64,000 bases of DNA from Saccharicrinis sp963666825 (GTDB lineage: Bacteria > Bacteroidota > Bacteroidia > Bacteroidales > Marinilabiliaceae). Position numbers and translations under genes: made by a program. The DNA is taken from NCBI GenBank assembly GCA_963666825.2, contig OY763044.2, forward strand, positions 3,844,001 to 3,908,000. Direction: 5' to 3'. Shown here one piece after another: positions 26,000 through 33,503 of this stretch (the stretch's first letter is position 1; each line of letters opens with the position of its first letter). Below the pieces are notes generated by a model. The model was given only the letters and a program-made list of their open reading frames with translations, was not told the origin of the DNA and did not search any database.

Positions 26000-26995
26000 A
26001 TGAGTAAAAAAGTTATATTCACATTTATTCTTTTTGCATCTACATTACTTATGAATGCTCAAAGCGATGTGGTCGAATTTCTTCAGTTCTCACAACCTGA
26101 GTATCGCCAGCAATTAATGCAATTATATTTAGATCCATTAGCAAAAATGCAGCAAAGTAATCTAAATACAGGTATGTATCATTCTGCTAAAACTCATCGC
26201 TTTTTAGGATTTGATTTTTCTATATCTATGGCAATGACAAACATGAGTGACATAAAAAAAGGATTTTACGTTACCGATCTCCCGGATTTTGAAAATAACT
26301 ATACTGTATTAACAACCAGCACACCCATTTCTCCAAATGTTTCCGGAGAAACGAATAATCTGTCAGAAATAAAAAGTAATGCTACAGGAGAAAATATCCT
26401 TTTACCTAATGGTAGTGGATTAACTAAAATATCTTTACCTATGATATCTGTGGGAGTTGGATTGCCATACAACACTGAGTTACGTTTACACTATCTGCCC
26501 AAATATGACAATAAGGACATTGGCAGTACAACAAAGTATGGAGGAACCATAAAACATAGCATTAAGGAATACATTCCTGGACTAAATGAGATTCCTATGT
26601 TATCACTATCCTTAATGGGAGGATATAATTTAATGCTTAATGATATTGATGTATCCTATCCTGCAAGTATATCAAACAATCAACAATTGCATGGCGAAAC
26701 ATCTGGTTATACCGGACGATTGTTAGTAGGTATGGATATGCGAATCTTTTCGGCTTATGCAGGTGTTGGTTATGGTGCATCTAAGGTTGATTATACCTTA
26801 AAAGGAAAATACTACGTTGGAAATACCAGTGATGAAACAGAGGAAACTGATCCTGTTTCTGTAAGTTATGACTATTCACAAATTGATATCAATTTTGGTA
26901 TAAACGCAAAAGTTAAGTTTATCGATATTTTTGCAGATTACTCCTTTGGCGGATTCAATACATTAAACTTTGGTATAGGTTATAATTTCAGATAG
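26000..26995 (+). CDS. predicted outer-membrane beta-barrel protein (DUF6588-like), second copy
   Basis: A 331-residue paralogue of the protein at 23763, with a signal peptide (cleavage near NAQS, 19-22) and matching landmarks: LNTGMYHSAKTHRFLGFDFSI, LPNGSGLTKISLPMISVGVGLPYN, KHSIKEYIPGLNEIPMLSLSLM, and a C-terminal strand NFGIGYNFR. The strong match of KHSIKEYIPGL to KDIKDYIPGI of the first copy confirms duplication. It is 10 nt downstream of its SPOR partner. Function unknown; an outer-membrane location is inferred. Confidence 0.7.
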   Translation: MSKKVIFTFILFASTLLMNAQSDVVEFLQFSQPEYRQQLMQLYLDPLAKMQQSNLNTGMYHSAKTHRFLGFDFSISMAMTNMSDIKKGFYVTDLPDFENNYTVLTTSTPISPNVSGETNNLSEIKSNATGENILLPNGSGLTKISLPMISVGVGLPYNTELRLHYLPKYDNKDIGSTTKYGGTIKHSIKEYIPGLNEIPMLSLSLMGGYNLMLNDIDVSYPASISNNQQLHGETSGYTGRLLVGMDMRIFSAYAGVGYGASKVDYTLKGKYYVGNTSDETEETDPVSVSYDYSQIDINFGINAKVKFIDIFADYSFGGFNTLNFGIGYNFR

Positions 26996-27107
26996 TAAAT
27001 AAGTCACTAAGTTGAAAGTTCCAGGTTAAAAGTTGACAGTTAAAATACTTACAATGTGTTCTCTCTCCCTTTTAACCCTTTACCTTTCTCCCTTTTTTTG
27101 CTTTTAT

Positions 27108-27623
27108 CTATAAACTATTAAAACTTATTACCTCATCTAAGTCTTTACGAAGCTTTTCAGGTGCTTTAGCATCAACAGGATACCCAATTGTTAATATAGC
27201 AATTGGCTCTAATCCTTCATCATTTTTAATAATATCATTAATAACATCCGGATTAAAATGACAAACCCAACATGTTCCTAATCCTAATTCAGTAGCCATT
27301 AAACTCATATGATCAACTGCAATGGCAATATCAATATCACAATGATCTTTACTATCAAAAGATCTCTTCCATGATTCATTATGATTACCATAAACAATAA
27401 TTATTCCCGGAACTTTTGAAAACCAATCCCTTCTATAAGATGGTTTTATCTTATCTAAAACCTCATCCTCATCAACAACAACAAACCTCCAGGGTTGACG
27501 ATTGGCCGCCGAAGGTGCTAATCGGCCTGCATTAACAACTTCCTTAATTAATGTTCTGTCAACTTTATTTTCGTGATAGCTTCGTACGGAATAACGAGTT
27601 TTTACTAATTCTTTAAAATGCAT
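27108..27623 (-). CDS. nitroreductase-family FMN oxidoreductase
   Basis: A 171-residue nitroreductase. The N-terminal FMN-binding block is TRYSVRSYHENKV, followed by GRLAPSAANRQPWRFVVV, where Arg, Ser and Asn contact FMN and its phosphate; ALSLMATELGLGTCWV-like sequence (DHMSLMATELGLGTCWVCHF) and a C-terminal GYPVDAKAPEKLRKDLDEVI complete the fold. I prefer the ATG at 27623, which starts at MHFKELVKTRYS; an ATG at 27656 would add 11 residues. These enzymes use NAD(P)H to reduce nitro compounds or quinones; the physiological substrate is not readable. It is divergent from the ElyC-like gene. Confidence 0.9.
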   Translation of the reverse strand: MHFKELVKTRYSVRSYHENKVDRTLIKEVVNAGRLAPSAANRQPWRFVVVDEDEVLDKIKPSYRRDWFSKVPGIIIVYGNHNESWKRSFDSKDHCDIDIAIAVDHMSLMATELGLGTCWVCHFNPDVINDIIKNDEGLEPIAILTIGYPVDAKAPEKLRKDLDEVISFNSL

Positions 27624-27716
27624 ATTGGATATTTTTGAGCAGTTTAAATATATCAAATGTTCTTCGTATTTTTCAAATCGAAATTATGTTTTTTAAATCT
27701 CACTATAAAAAGAATC

Positions 27717-28484
27717 ATGTTTTTTATTCTTTCAAAGATACTATCCTTCTTACTTTCACCAATTTGGTGGATTAGTATACTGATATTGTTATATTTTGTT
27801 ATCCCTCGTTATAAAAAAAGAAGATGGTTCTTAATTCTTTCATTCAGCATACTTATTCTTTTTTCTAACCAATATATATTTTATCATGTAAGCGGATGGT
27901 GGGAAGGTAAATTAACTACTCCTAAAGATGTTGAACACTATGATGGCATAATTCTTCTGGGAGGTTTTTCAAATTTCAGATCAGATGTACAAAGAATAAG
28001 ATTTACAGAAAGCTCAGACAGATTACTACAGGCTTTGCAATTATATAAATTGGGTAAGACCGATTATTTTATTTTTACTGGCGGGTCGGCCCATATCATT
28101 GTTAAAGAAAAGAAGGAAGGTGATTACTTAAAAGAATACTTACACCTGGTTGGTATTCCCCAAGACAGTCTTTTAATAGAATGGGAATCGAGAAATACAC
28201 ATGAAAATGCCGTTGAAACCTATAAAATGCTCAAAGAAAAAAATCTTGATAATGGAAAGTTTCTTTTGGTTACCTCAGGTTTTCATATGAAAAGAGCATT
28301 AGGCTGCTTTAACAAAGAAGGAATCAATGTAACTCCATATAGTACCGATCCATTGCAAGCCAGTTTAAGTCCTGATTTTGCAGATATAATTACACCTTCA
28401 GCAGGACCACTTGCAACCTGGGAACGTTTATTCAGAGAATGGATTGGTTATTGGGTTTATAAAGCGAAAGGATTTGTTGATTAA
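27717..28484 (+). CDS. YdcF/ElyC-family (DUF218) membrane protein
   Basis: A 255-residue protein with two N-terminal membrane helices (about 5-25 and 38-58) and a DUF218 domain: YDGIILLGG (about 83-91), DRLLQALQLYKLGKTDYFIFTGG, ESRNTHENAVETYKML and FLLVTSGFHMKRALGCFNKEGI. This is the ElyC/SanA/YdcF layout; E. coli ElyC affects peptidoglycan precursor and lipid-carrier metabolism. The start at 27717 is preferred because the 20 upstream codons are unlike the family. Followed by a strong inverted repeat. Confidence 0.87.
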   Translation: MFFILSKILSFLLSPIWWISILILLYFVIPRYKKRRWFLILSFSILILFSNQYIFYHVSGWWEGKLTTPKDVEHYDGIILLGGFSNFRSDVQRIRFTESSDRLLQALQLYKLGKTDYFIFTGGSAHIIVKEKKEGDYLKEYLHLVGIPQDSLLIEWESRNTHENAVETYKMLKEKNLDNGKFLLVTSGFHMKRALGCFNKEGINVTPYSTDPLQASLSPDFADIITPSAGPLATWERLFREWIGYWVYKAKGFVD

Positions 28485-28504
28485 CAAGGTAGAAAGGTAA
28501 TTAC

Positions 28505-28586
28505 AACACCAGACAGATTTATTTGCATATCGTTAATAAATCTGTCTGGTGTTTGGCATATCATTAATAAATCTGTCAGGTGTTTG
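28505..28586. repeat. 19-bp inverted repeat plus a third direct copy
   Basis: AACACCAGACAGATTTATT (28505-28523) is the exact complement of AATAAATCTGTCTGGTGTT (28535-28553), an uninterrupted 19-bp stem with an 11-nt loop. A third copy, AATAAATCTGTCAGGTGTTTG, follows at 28566-28586, 31 bp after the second, with one change. It lies between convergent genes, so it may act as a bidirectional terminator, or be a small palindromic mobile repeat. The DNA after it (28600-28633) is a short ACTGAAGACTGAAGACTAA tract. Confidence 0.7.
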
Positions 28587-28634
28587 ACGTTGTTACTTTC
28601 TTCTTTTTACTGAGGACTGAAGACTGAAGACTAA

Positions 28635-31184
28635 CTACTCAGCTTTAATTCTATTCACTCTGGCAACCATATCAAGAGATTGCAAAATCTTAGCTTTTAA
28701 GTCTTCAGGGTAAACCGTATGATCTTTAAAAAAGTAATCTGCAATTTTCAAAGCTTCAACAGAGCTATAACCGTTTAAAGTTGTCTGTACCCAAAACATT
28801 GGAAAAAATAAAGACCCGGTTTCTTTTATTGTTTGAGTTAACTCCAATGCCGAATTTAGATATTTCATATTTTTTTCCTTATGATAAGGATGATGTATAT
28901 ATCCCAGGGCTGTAAGTACCCAGTTTTCCTTTTTCCTATTCTCAAGCTTTTCCAGTCCCGCAACAAATTCGTCGAGTTTTAAATCATCTTTTGAAAATAC
29001 CGGACTAACAAATTCCAGCATACCTTTTACATCTGCATCCTTATATTCATCTGCCATAGCCAGAATAAAAGCATCATCCAACTCCTGATCTTTCATTGCA
29101 AGTGTCATAGCCATACTACTTAAATCTCTTTCTGACAGCTTGACACCAGCCATTTCCTTTTTACGAACCACAACTTGTCGTAATTTTTTTAAACCATCAG
29201 AAGTAGTAACCAGATTTGCCCATGTTTTTATAAACATCTTTTTTAAACTGAATGAACGTTCTTCCTCTATTTTTACAAGAAGAGACTCTTCCAATTCCTG
29301 AGCCAGAGCTTGCTGAAGTTGGGTATTTGCACATTTCCAAAACACTGAATTCAATTGATTACAGACTAATGTCAACAATTGCTCATTATCATCATATTCA
29401 ACTAACTTTAAAAGCATGTGTAAATACTTATCAACGGCAATATTTCCATGCAATAAATTTTCGTACAAATGAACCAATGTACTGGCTTTTACTAAATCAT
29501 CCTGCCAAGTATAAATATTATTTAAAGCGTATTCGAGCGAAACAGGATCAAATAAAAACAATCCATAACCAGTAGCATCTACTGATGGTAATATAAACTG
29601 AGGTAATTCATCAGATACTTTTTGCTTTGCTGAAAGTAACTCCACATCCACATCCTGCACCTGATTATCATTTATAGCAATATATTTTAAACGCTGAGCC
29701 CATACTTTACTACTGTCTCCATATTCAGGGTTTTGTTGAATCACCAATTGATTATCCTCCTTCACAAACTTAATGATTGGTCTTCCCGGTTCATTAACCC
29801 AATTGTTACTCCATAACTCTAAATCATATTCCGATAAATTGGTTAATATTTTCATTAAATCAGCCCATGAAGCATTGCTGTAACTATACTCTGTTAAATA
29901 TTTACTCAACCCCTGTTGTAATAAATCCTCTCCCATTAAATGCTCAAGCTGATTCATTACGATTGGGGCTTTATGATATATTATGGTTCCATACATCGAA
30001 GCTGCATCAGCCAAATTATCAAGCTTCTGCTGAATTGGATTTGCTGCCATTGTTCTATCAACAGAAAAAGCGGAAGGAAAATGAGCTGTTAAAAAAGTCA
30101 GTTCGTGATTTAAATCGGGAAACTGCTCTTTAACTATTTTATCGGCCATAAAATTTGCAAACACCTCTTTTTGCCAAACTCCACTAAACCATTTCATGGT
30201 TACCAAATCGCCAAACCACATATGCGCAGTTTCATGGGCCACCAATTGAGCTCTGCTCAACAATTCATTTTGGGTAGGATTTTCACTTAAAAAGAGTTTT
30301 TCTTGTCGGTAATAAACAGCCCCGGGATGCTCCATTCCTGAAAACTGGAAAGATGGAATACATACCAAATCATATTTTTCGAATGGATACTTAATATGAG
30401 TATATTTTTCTAACCAATCAATGGAATGATAAACCTGATCAAAAACGGCTTTTATATTTTGGTTAACTTTAATGGAATCCTCTTCCATATGAAAAACAGA
30501 AATCTCCATTCCATTCTTCGTTTCTGTAGTTTTATGAAACTCACCAACGGCAAAAGCCCATAAATAGGTACTAAAAGGTTTAGATTCAGAATAACTAATT
30601 CGTTTGGAACTAGCGCCAGCACCTTCTTCCATATATGGCTTACCATTAGTTATGGCTGTCCAGTTTTCAGGCATTGTAATAGTATACGATACCTTAGCTT
30701 TCAGATCTGGCTGATCAAAACAAGGGATTGAAGTTCGAGCTCTGTCAGGAACAAATAGCGAATACAGATATTTACTATTTCTGTTCAAAGCTCCTTCTCC
30801 CATTATAAAATCAATCTCAATTGAATTTTCACCTTCCTTCAGATAATTACCCGGAATAACCAGATGCTCATTTTCCAAAGAGAAAAAAACCTTTTGATCA
30901 TTGGCTTTTACCAAACCAACATGATCCATATCTGAAACAAAATCAAAAACCAAAGGAGTTGTGATGTCTTTTTTTATTAGCTGAATATTAGCTTTTGCAT
31001 GAATTGGATCATCCATAGAATCCGGCACAGTCATTTCAAGATGATATTCAATATTTGAAATATCATTATATCTGGCTTCGGCTAACTCTTTTGAAACACC
31101 TTTTTTCAATGTTTTTTTTTCTTCTTGATTACATGATGAAATAACTAATGCTATTATTAAAAGTGAAGTGAATAAGGTTTTCAT
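28635..31184 (-). CDS. M1 family aminopeptidase, lipoprotein
   Basis: An 849-residue M1 (aminopeptidase N type) zinc enzyme. The exopeptidase motif is GMEHPGAVYY (about 283-292, where the family has GAMEN), and the zinc site is H317-E318-T-A-H321 with E340 exactly 18 residues later in WQKEVFAN. The C-terminal half is an ERAP1-like helical domain. The signal MKTLFTSLLIIALVISSC has a lipobox at Cys18, so it is a cell-envelope lipoprotein that trims N-terminal residues from peptides. Full length. The GMEH variant of GAMEN occurs in other Bacteroidota members. Confidence 0.93.
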   Translation of the reverse strand: MKTLFTSLLIIALVISSCNQEEKKTLKKGVSKELAEARYNDISNIEYHLEMTVPDSMDDPIHAKANIQLIKKDITTPLVFDFVSDMDHVGLVKANDQKVFFSLENEHLVIPGNYLKEGENSIEIDFIMGEGALNRNSKYLYSLFVPDRARTSIPCFDQPDLKAKVSYTITMPENWTAITNGKPYMEEGAGASSKRISYSESKPFSTYLWAFAVGEFHKTTETKNGMEISVFHMEEDSIKVNQNIKAVFDQVYHSIDWLEKYTHIKYPFEKYDLVCIPSFQFSGMEHPGAVYYRQEKLFLSENPTQNELLSRAQLVAHETAHMWFGDLVTMKWFSGVWQKEVFANFMADKIVKEQFPDLNHELTFLTAHFPSAFSVDRTMAANPIQQKLDNLADAASMYGTIIYHKAPIVMNQLEHLMGEDLLQQGLSKYLTEYSYSNASWADLMKILTNLSEYDLELWSNNWVNEPGRPIIKFVKEDNQLVIQQNPEYGDSSKVWAQRLKYIAINDNQVQDVDVELLSAKQKVSDELPQFILPSVDATGYGLFLFDPVSLEYALNNIYTWQDDLVKASTLVHLYENLLHGNIAVDKYLHMLLKLVEYDDNEQLLTLVCNQLNSVFWKCANTQLQQALAQELEESLLVKIEEERSFSLKKMFIKTWANLVTTSDGLKKLRQVVVRKKEMAGVKLSERDLSSMAMTLAMKDQELDDAFILAMADEYKDADVKGMLEFVSPVFSKDDLKLDEFVAGLEKLENRKKENWVLTALGYIHHPYHKEKNMKYLNSALELTQTIKETGSLFFPMFWVQTTLNGYSSVEALKIADYFFKDHTVYPEDLKAKILQSLDMVARVNRIKAE

Positions 31185-31309
31185 TTTAAATACAAGTATT
31201 GTTGTGTGTTTTGATGATCAAATATATAGGAAGTTTAGATAAAAAAAAATATTACTCTGCAATACCTGTTAACTGAAAGCTGATTATGGAGGAAAAGATC
31301 AAACATCAG

Positions 31310-31490
31310 TACAGGAGTGTTTCCCTGCGTAGGGAAAGTTAGCTTCAATCTGCAGGTTGTTTTCCCCATATGGGGCTTTATAAAACATGAGTGCAGGAGA
31401 CTTTCCCCCGACAGGGAAATCTTCCTGCAATGTGCAGCACTATTTCTACGGACCGTAATTGAGTTCCTGCACGCTTACTTGGAACATTTC
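31310..31490. repeat. phased tandem array 1 (41-bp units, about 21-bp half-units)
   Basis: The gap 31185-31564 holds four units starting with (T)(A/G)CAG at 31310, 31351, 31392 and 31433, exactly 41 bp apart. Units 1-3 each contain a small palindrome: TTTCCC-TGCGTA-GGGAAA, TTCCCCATATGGGG, TTTCCC-CCGACA-GGGAAA. Within units, TTC(C) tracts recur about every 20-22 bp to about 31490. GC is higher than in surrounding DNA. The spacers are not unique sequences, so this is not a CRISPR array. A 66-codon ORF across it is a by-product. Function unknown. Confidence 0.65.
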
Positions 31491-31564
31491 TTGAAAAAAG
31501 TCGAGTTGAATTATTGATTATAAACAGGTAACTTCTATAACCATAAAACTTATTTTTTTAAACA

Positions 31565-32038
31565 ATGAATATTTCTACTAAGAAATGGCTCTTTTTAATA
31601 TTATTTGGGATCGTAACGACTTCCATAAATTCGCAACATAATTCGGGAAATTCCATACCCTGGTACGTATCAAAATACCAGGTTAATACTCTTGAGAACA
31701 TGGGCATAGAGAGATTAAAAACAGAAAAGGAACTGTTCCTTTCAAAAAGAAACAATGGTATGGTTCTGGCAGGAATGGGTTTTATTCTGTCTACAATTGG
31801 AGTTTCAAACTCAGTTAAAAATATTAGTCCGAACAGTAGTAGTTCATCGGCATTAGGAATAGCAGCTTTTCTTGGGATTGGTGCGCTTATTGGAGGAACC
31901 TCCATCTGGATAACAAATGGCCATCGACATAATCAAATCAATAAGGCAATACAAAACCTTAATATGAAAGTAAGTGAGCTGAATTACAATCATAAGGATA
32001 CTTCTATTTATCAATTTGGAATAACTGTAAATTTCTAA
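31565..32038 (+). CDS. hypothetical exported or membrane protein
   Basis: I do not recognise this 157-residue protein. It has a signal peptide (cleavage near INSQ, 21-24), a short soluble stretch, one or two hydrophobic segments (about 66-84 and 97-118, the latter Gly/Ala/Ile-rich: LGIAAFLGIGALIGGTSIWI), a Ser-rich turn between them and a polar C-terminus ending in YQFGITVNF. Small proteins of this plan with a short helical hairpin are common and uncharacterised in Bacteroidota. It is preceded by repeat array 1 and has no operon partner. Confidence 0.55.
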   Translation: MNISTKKWLFLILFGIVTTSINSQHNSGNSIPWYVSKYQVNTLENMGIERLKTEKELFLSKRNNGMVLAGMGFILSTIGVSNSVKNISPNSSSSSALGIAAFLGIGALIGGTSIWITNGHRHNQINKAIQNLNMKVSELNYNHKDTSIYQFGITVNF

Positions 32039-32186
32039 ACATTCTAATCCTTAATTTATTTCTTTCTATCTAAAGCACCAAAATTATTGAGAACACGAGC
32101 TTAAATAAATATTGTAGTTTATAATCCTTATTTTTGGAGACATTGAATCTAATGAGAAGAAAAATTACAAACTATAATTAATTAAT

Positions 32187-32741
32187 ATGAAAACGGAAAA
32201 AGAGAAAATGGTTTCAGGAGAACCATATGATGCTTTTTGCAAGGAGTTAACTGACATAAGAACTAAGGTTAAAAAGACGCTTCACAAGTTAAATGTAACA
32301 GAATATTATACCGACAAATTTCAGGATACCATCAATGAATTATGCCCAAATTCGGCCAGGAACTTAAATATTGTACCTCCCTTTTATTGCGATTACGGAG
32401 AAAATATTCATGCTGAGGATGGTGTTTTTATTAACTCCGGAGGTTGCATATTAGATGGCGCAAAAGTTTATATAGGAAAGAAAACACTGATTGCTCCAGG
32501 GGTACACATCTATACCGCTCAACATCCGGTAAACATTGAAGACAGAAGAACCTGGGAAGACTGCTTAACTGTAACAATTGGAGAAGAATGCTGGATTGGT
32601 GGCCACTCTACCATTTGTCCGGGAGTTACCATTGGCGACAGAGCTGTTATTGGTGCCGGATCTGTTGTTACAAAAGATATCCCGGCCGATACATTAGCTG
32701 CTGGTAATCCGGCAAAAGTTATACGAAAGCTTAACGAGTAA
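32187..32741 (+). CDS. maa: maltose/galactoside O-acetyltransferase family protein
   Basis: A 184-residue left-handed beta-helix acetyltransferase that moves acetyl from acetyl-CoA to a sugar hydroxyl. The N-terminal maltose-acetyltransferase domain (EKEKMVSGEPYDAFCKELTDIR) is followed by hexapeptide repeats (VYIGKKTLIAPGVHIYTAQHP, with the catalytic His in TAQHP at about residue 112; then WIGGHSTICPGVTIGDRAVIGAGSVV) and the CoA-contact end AAGNPAKVIRKL. Length equals the family norm. Monocistronic, with its own terminator. Confidence 0.92.
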   Translation: MKTEKEKMVSGEPYDAFCKELTDIRTKVKKTLHKLNVTEYYTDKFQDTINELCPNSARNLNIVPPFYCDYGENIHAEDGVFINSGGCILDGAKVYIGKKTLIAPGVHIYTAQHPVNIEDRRTWEDCLTVTIGEECWIGGHSTICPGVTIGDRAVIGAGSVVTKDIPADTLAAGNPAKVIRKLNE

Positions 32742-32754
32742 ATAAAAGATAGAT

Positions 32755-32797
32755 GGTACAGGTATAGCATTAAAGCTAAAAGCCTGTACCTTATTTA
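32755..32797 (+). terminator. terminator after maa
   Basis: GGTACAGG (32755-32762) pairs with CCTGTACC (32783-32790); an inner TAGC/GCTA pair lies in the loop, and TTATTT follows. Confidence 0.65.
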
Positions 32798-32833
32798 AAT
32801 TTTCCGCAAAGAACCGATCCTAATTGTACATGA

Positions 32834-33386
32834 TTACTTGATGGTTCTAATAGAATCTTTTTTTAACAAGAATATATTTTCTTTCCTCAACCCATAAAAA
32901 ATAGTTATAGAGTCTACAATTAAATCATAACTATCTTTATCACTATTGAAGTCTCCCAATGATTCTTTTATTTCAATTTTTCTTAAGATAGTATCTTTAA
33001 AAAAGGTTGATTTTATCTGTCTCAAACCGCCAGGATATTCATAAGAAGCGGCAAGTTCAAACGGTTGGATACTAGTATTACCTATATCTATTAAATAATA
33101 TGAATACCAATAAACATCATACTTATAAATAGCCTTCAACACCATATAAGAATTACTTGAGTTAATATCAGGAATTGAATGATAATACAATTCTAAATAT
33201 TCATCCCCCAACTTGAATTTTTCAATATCAGATAGAATTCACTCAAGTTTGCATCATCTGTTTCTATTCTACAACAGAATGCCACCAAATAACGGCTAAA
33301 ATAGATATTTTCCCCAAACATATAATCATCTTATTATAAGAATCATATAAACCTAAAAGATCCAATAGCTCTGCTATCAATAACAT
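32834..33386 (-). pseudogene. frameshifted small membrane-anchored protein gene
   Basis: The minus strand carries one protein spread over three frames. Frame 1 opens with ATG at 33386 (MLLIAELLDLLGL, then a membrane segment MIICLGKISILAVIWWHSVV) and stops at a TAG. Frame 2 continues with RIETDDANLSEF. Frame 3 continues from SDIEKFKLGDEYLELYYHS to the stop at 32834. Joined, they read like a single protein of about 180 residues, with an N-terminal anchor and a beta-rich domain (YEYPGG, DILDSITIFYG-like). No good start exists for frame 3 alone (only TTG at 33211). I do not recognise the family. Recent frameshifts or sequencing errors are both possible. Confidence 0.5.
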
Positions 33387-33503
33387 TTTTTTTTAAAAAA
33401 ATTATGGAATCATTTAACATGATGCATCCTTCAGGTGAAAATAGAATCTTAAATATTGATTCTTGAAGAACATCATGTAACAATTGACAAATAAATTATA
33501 ATT

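Noticed and set aside
31317..31517. 66-codon plus-strand ORF in array 1
   Set aside because: It lies across the 41-bp palindromic units, which shift frame each repeat; composition is not protein-like.
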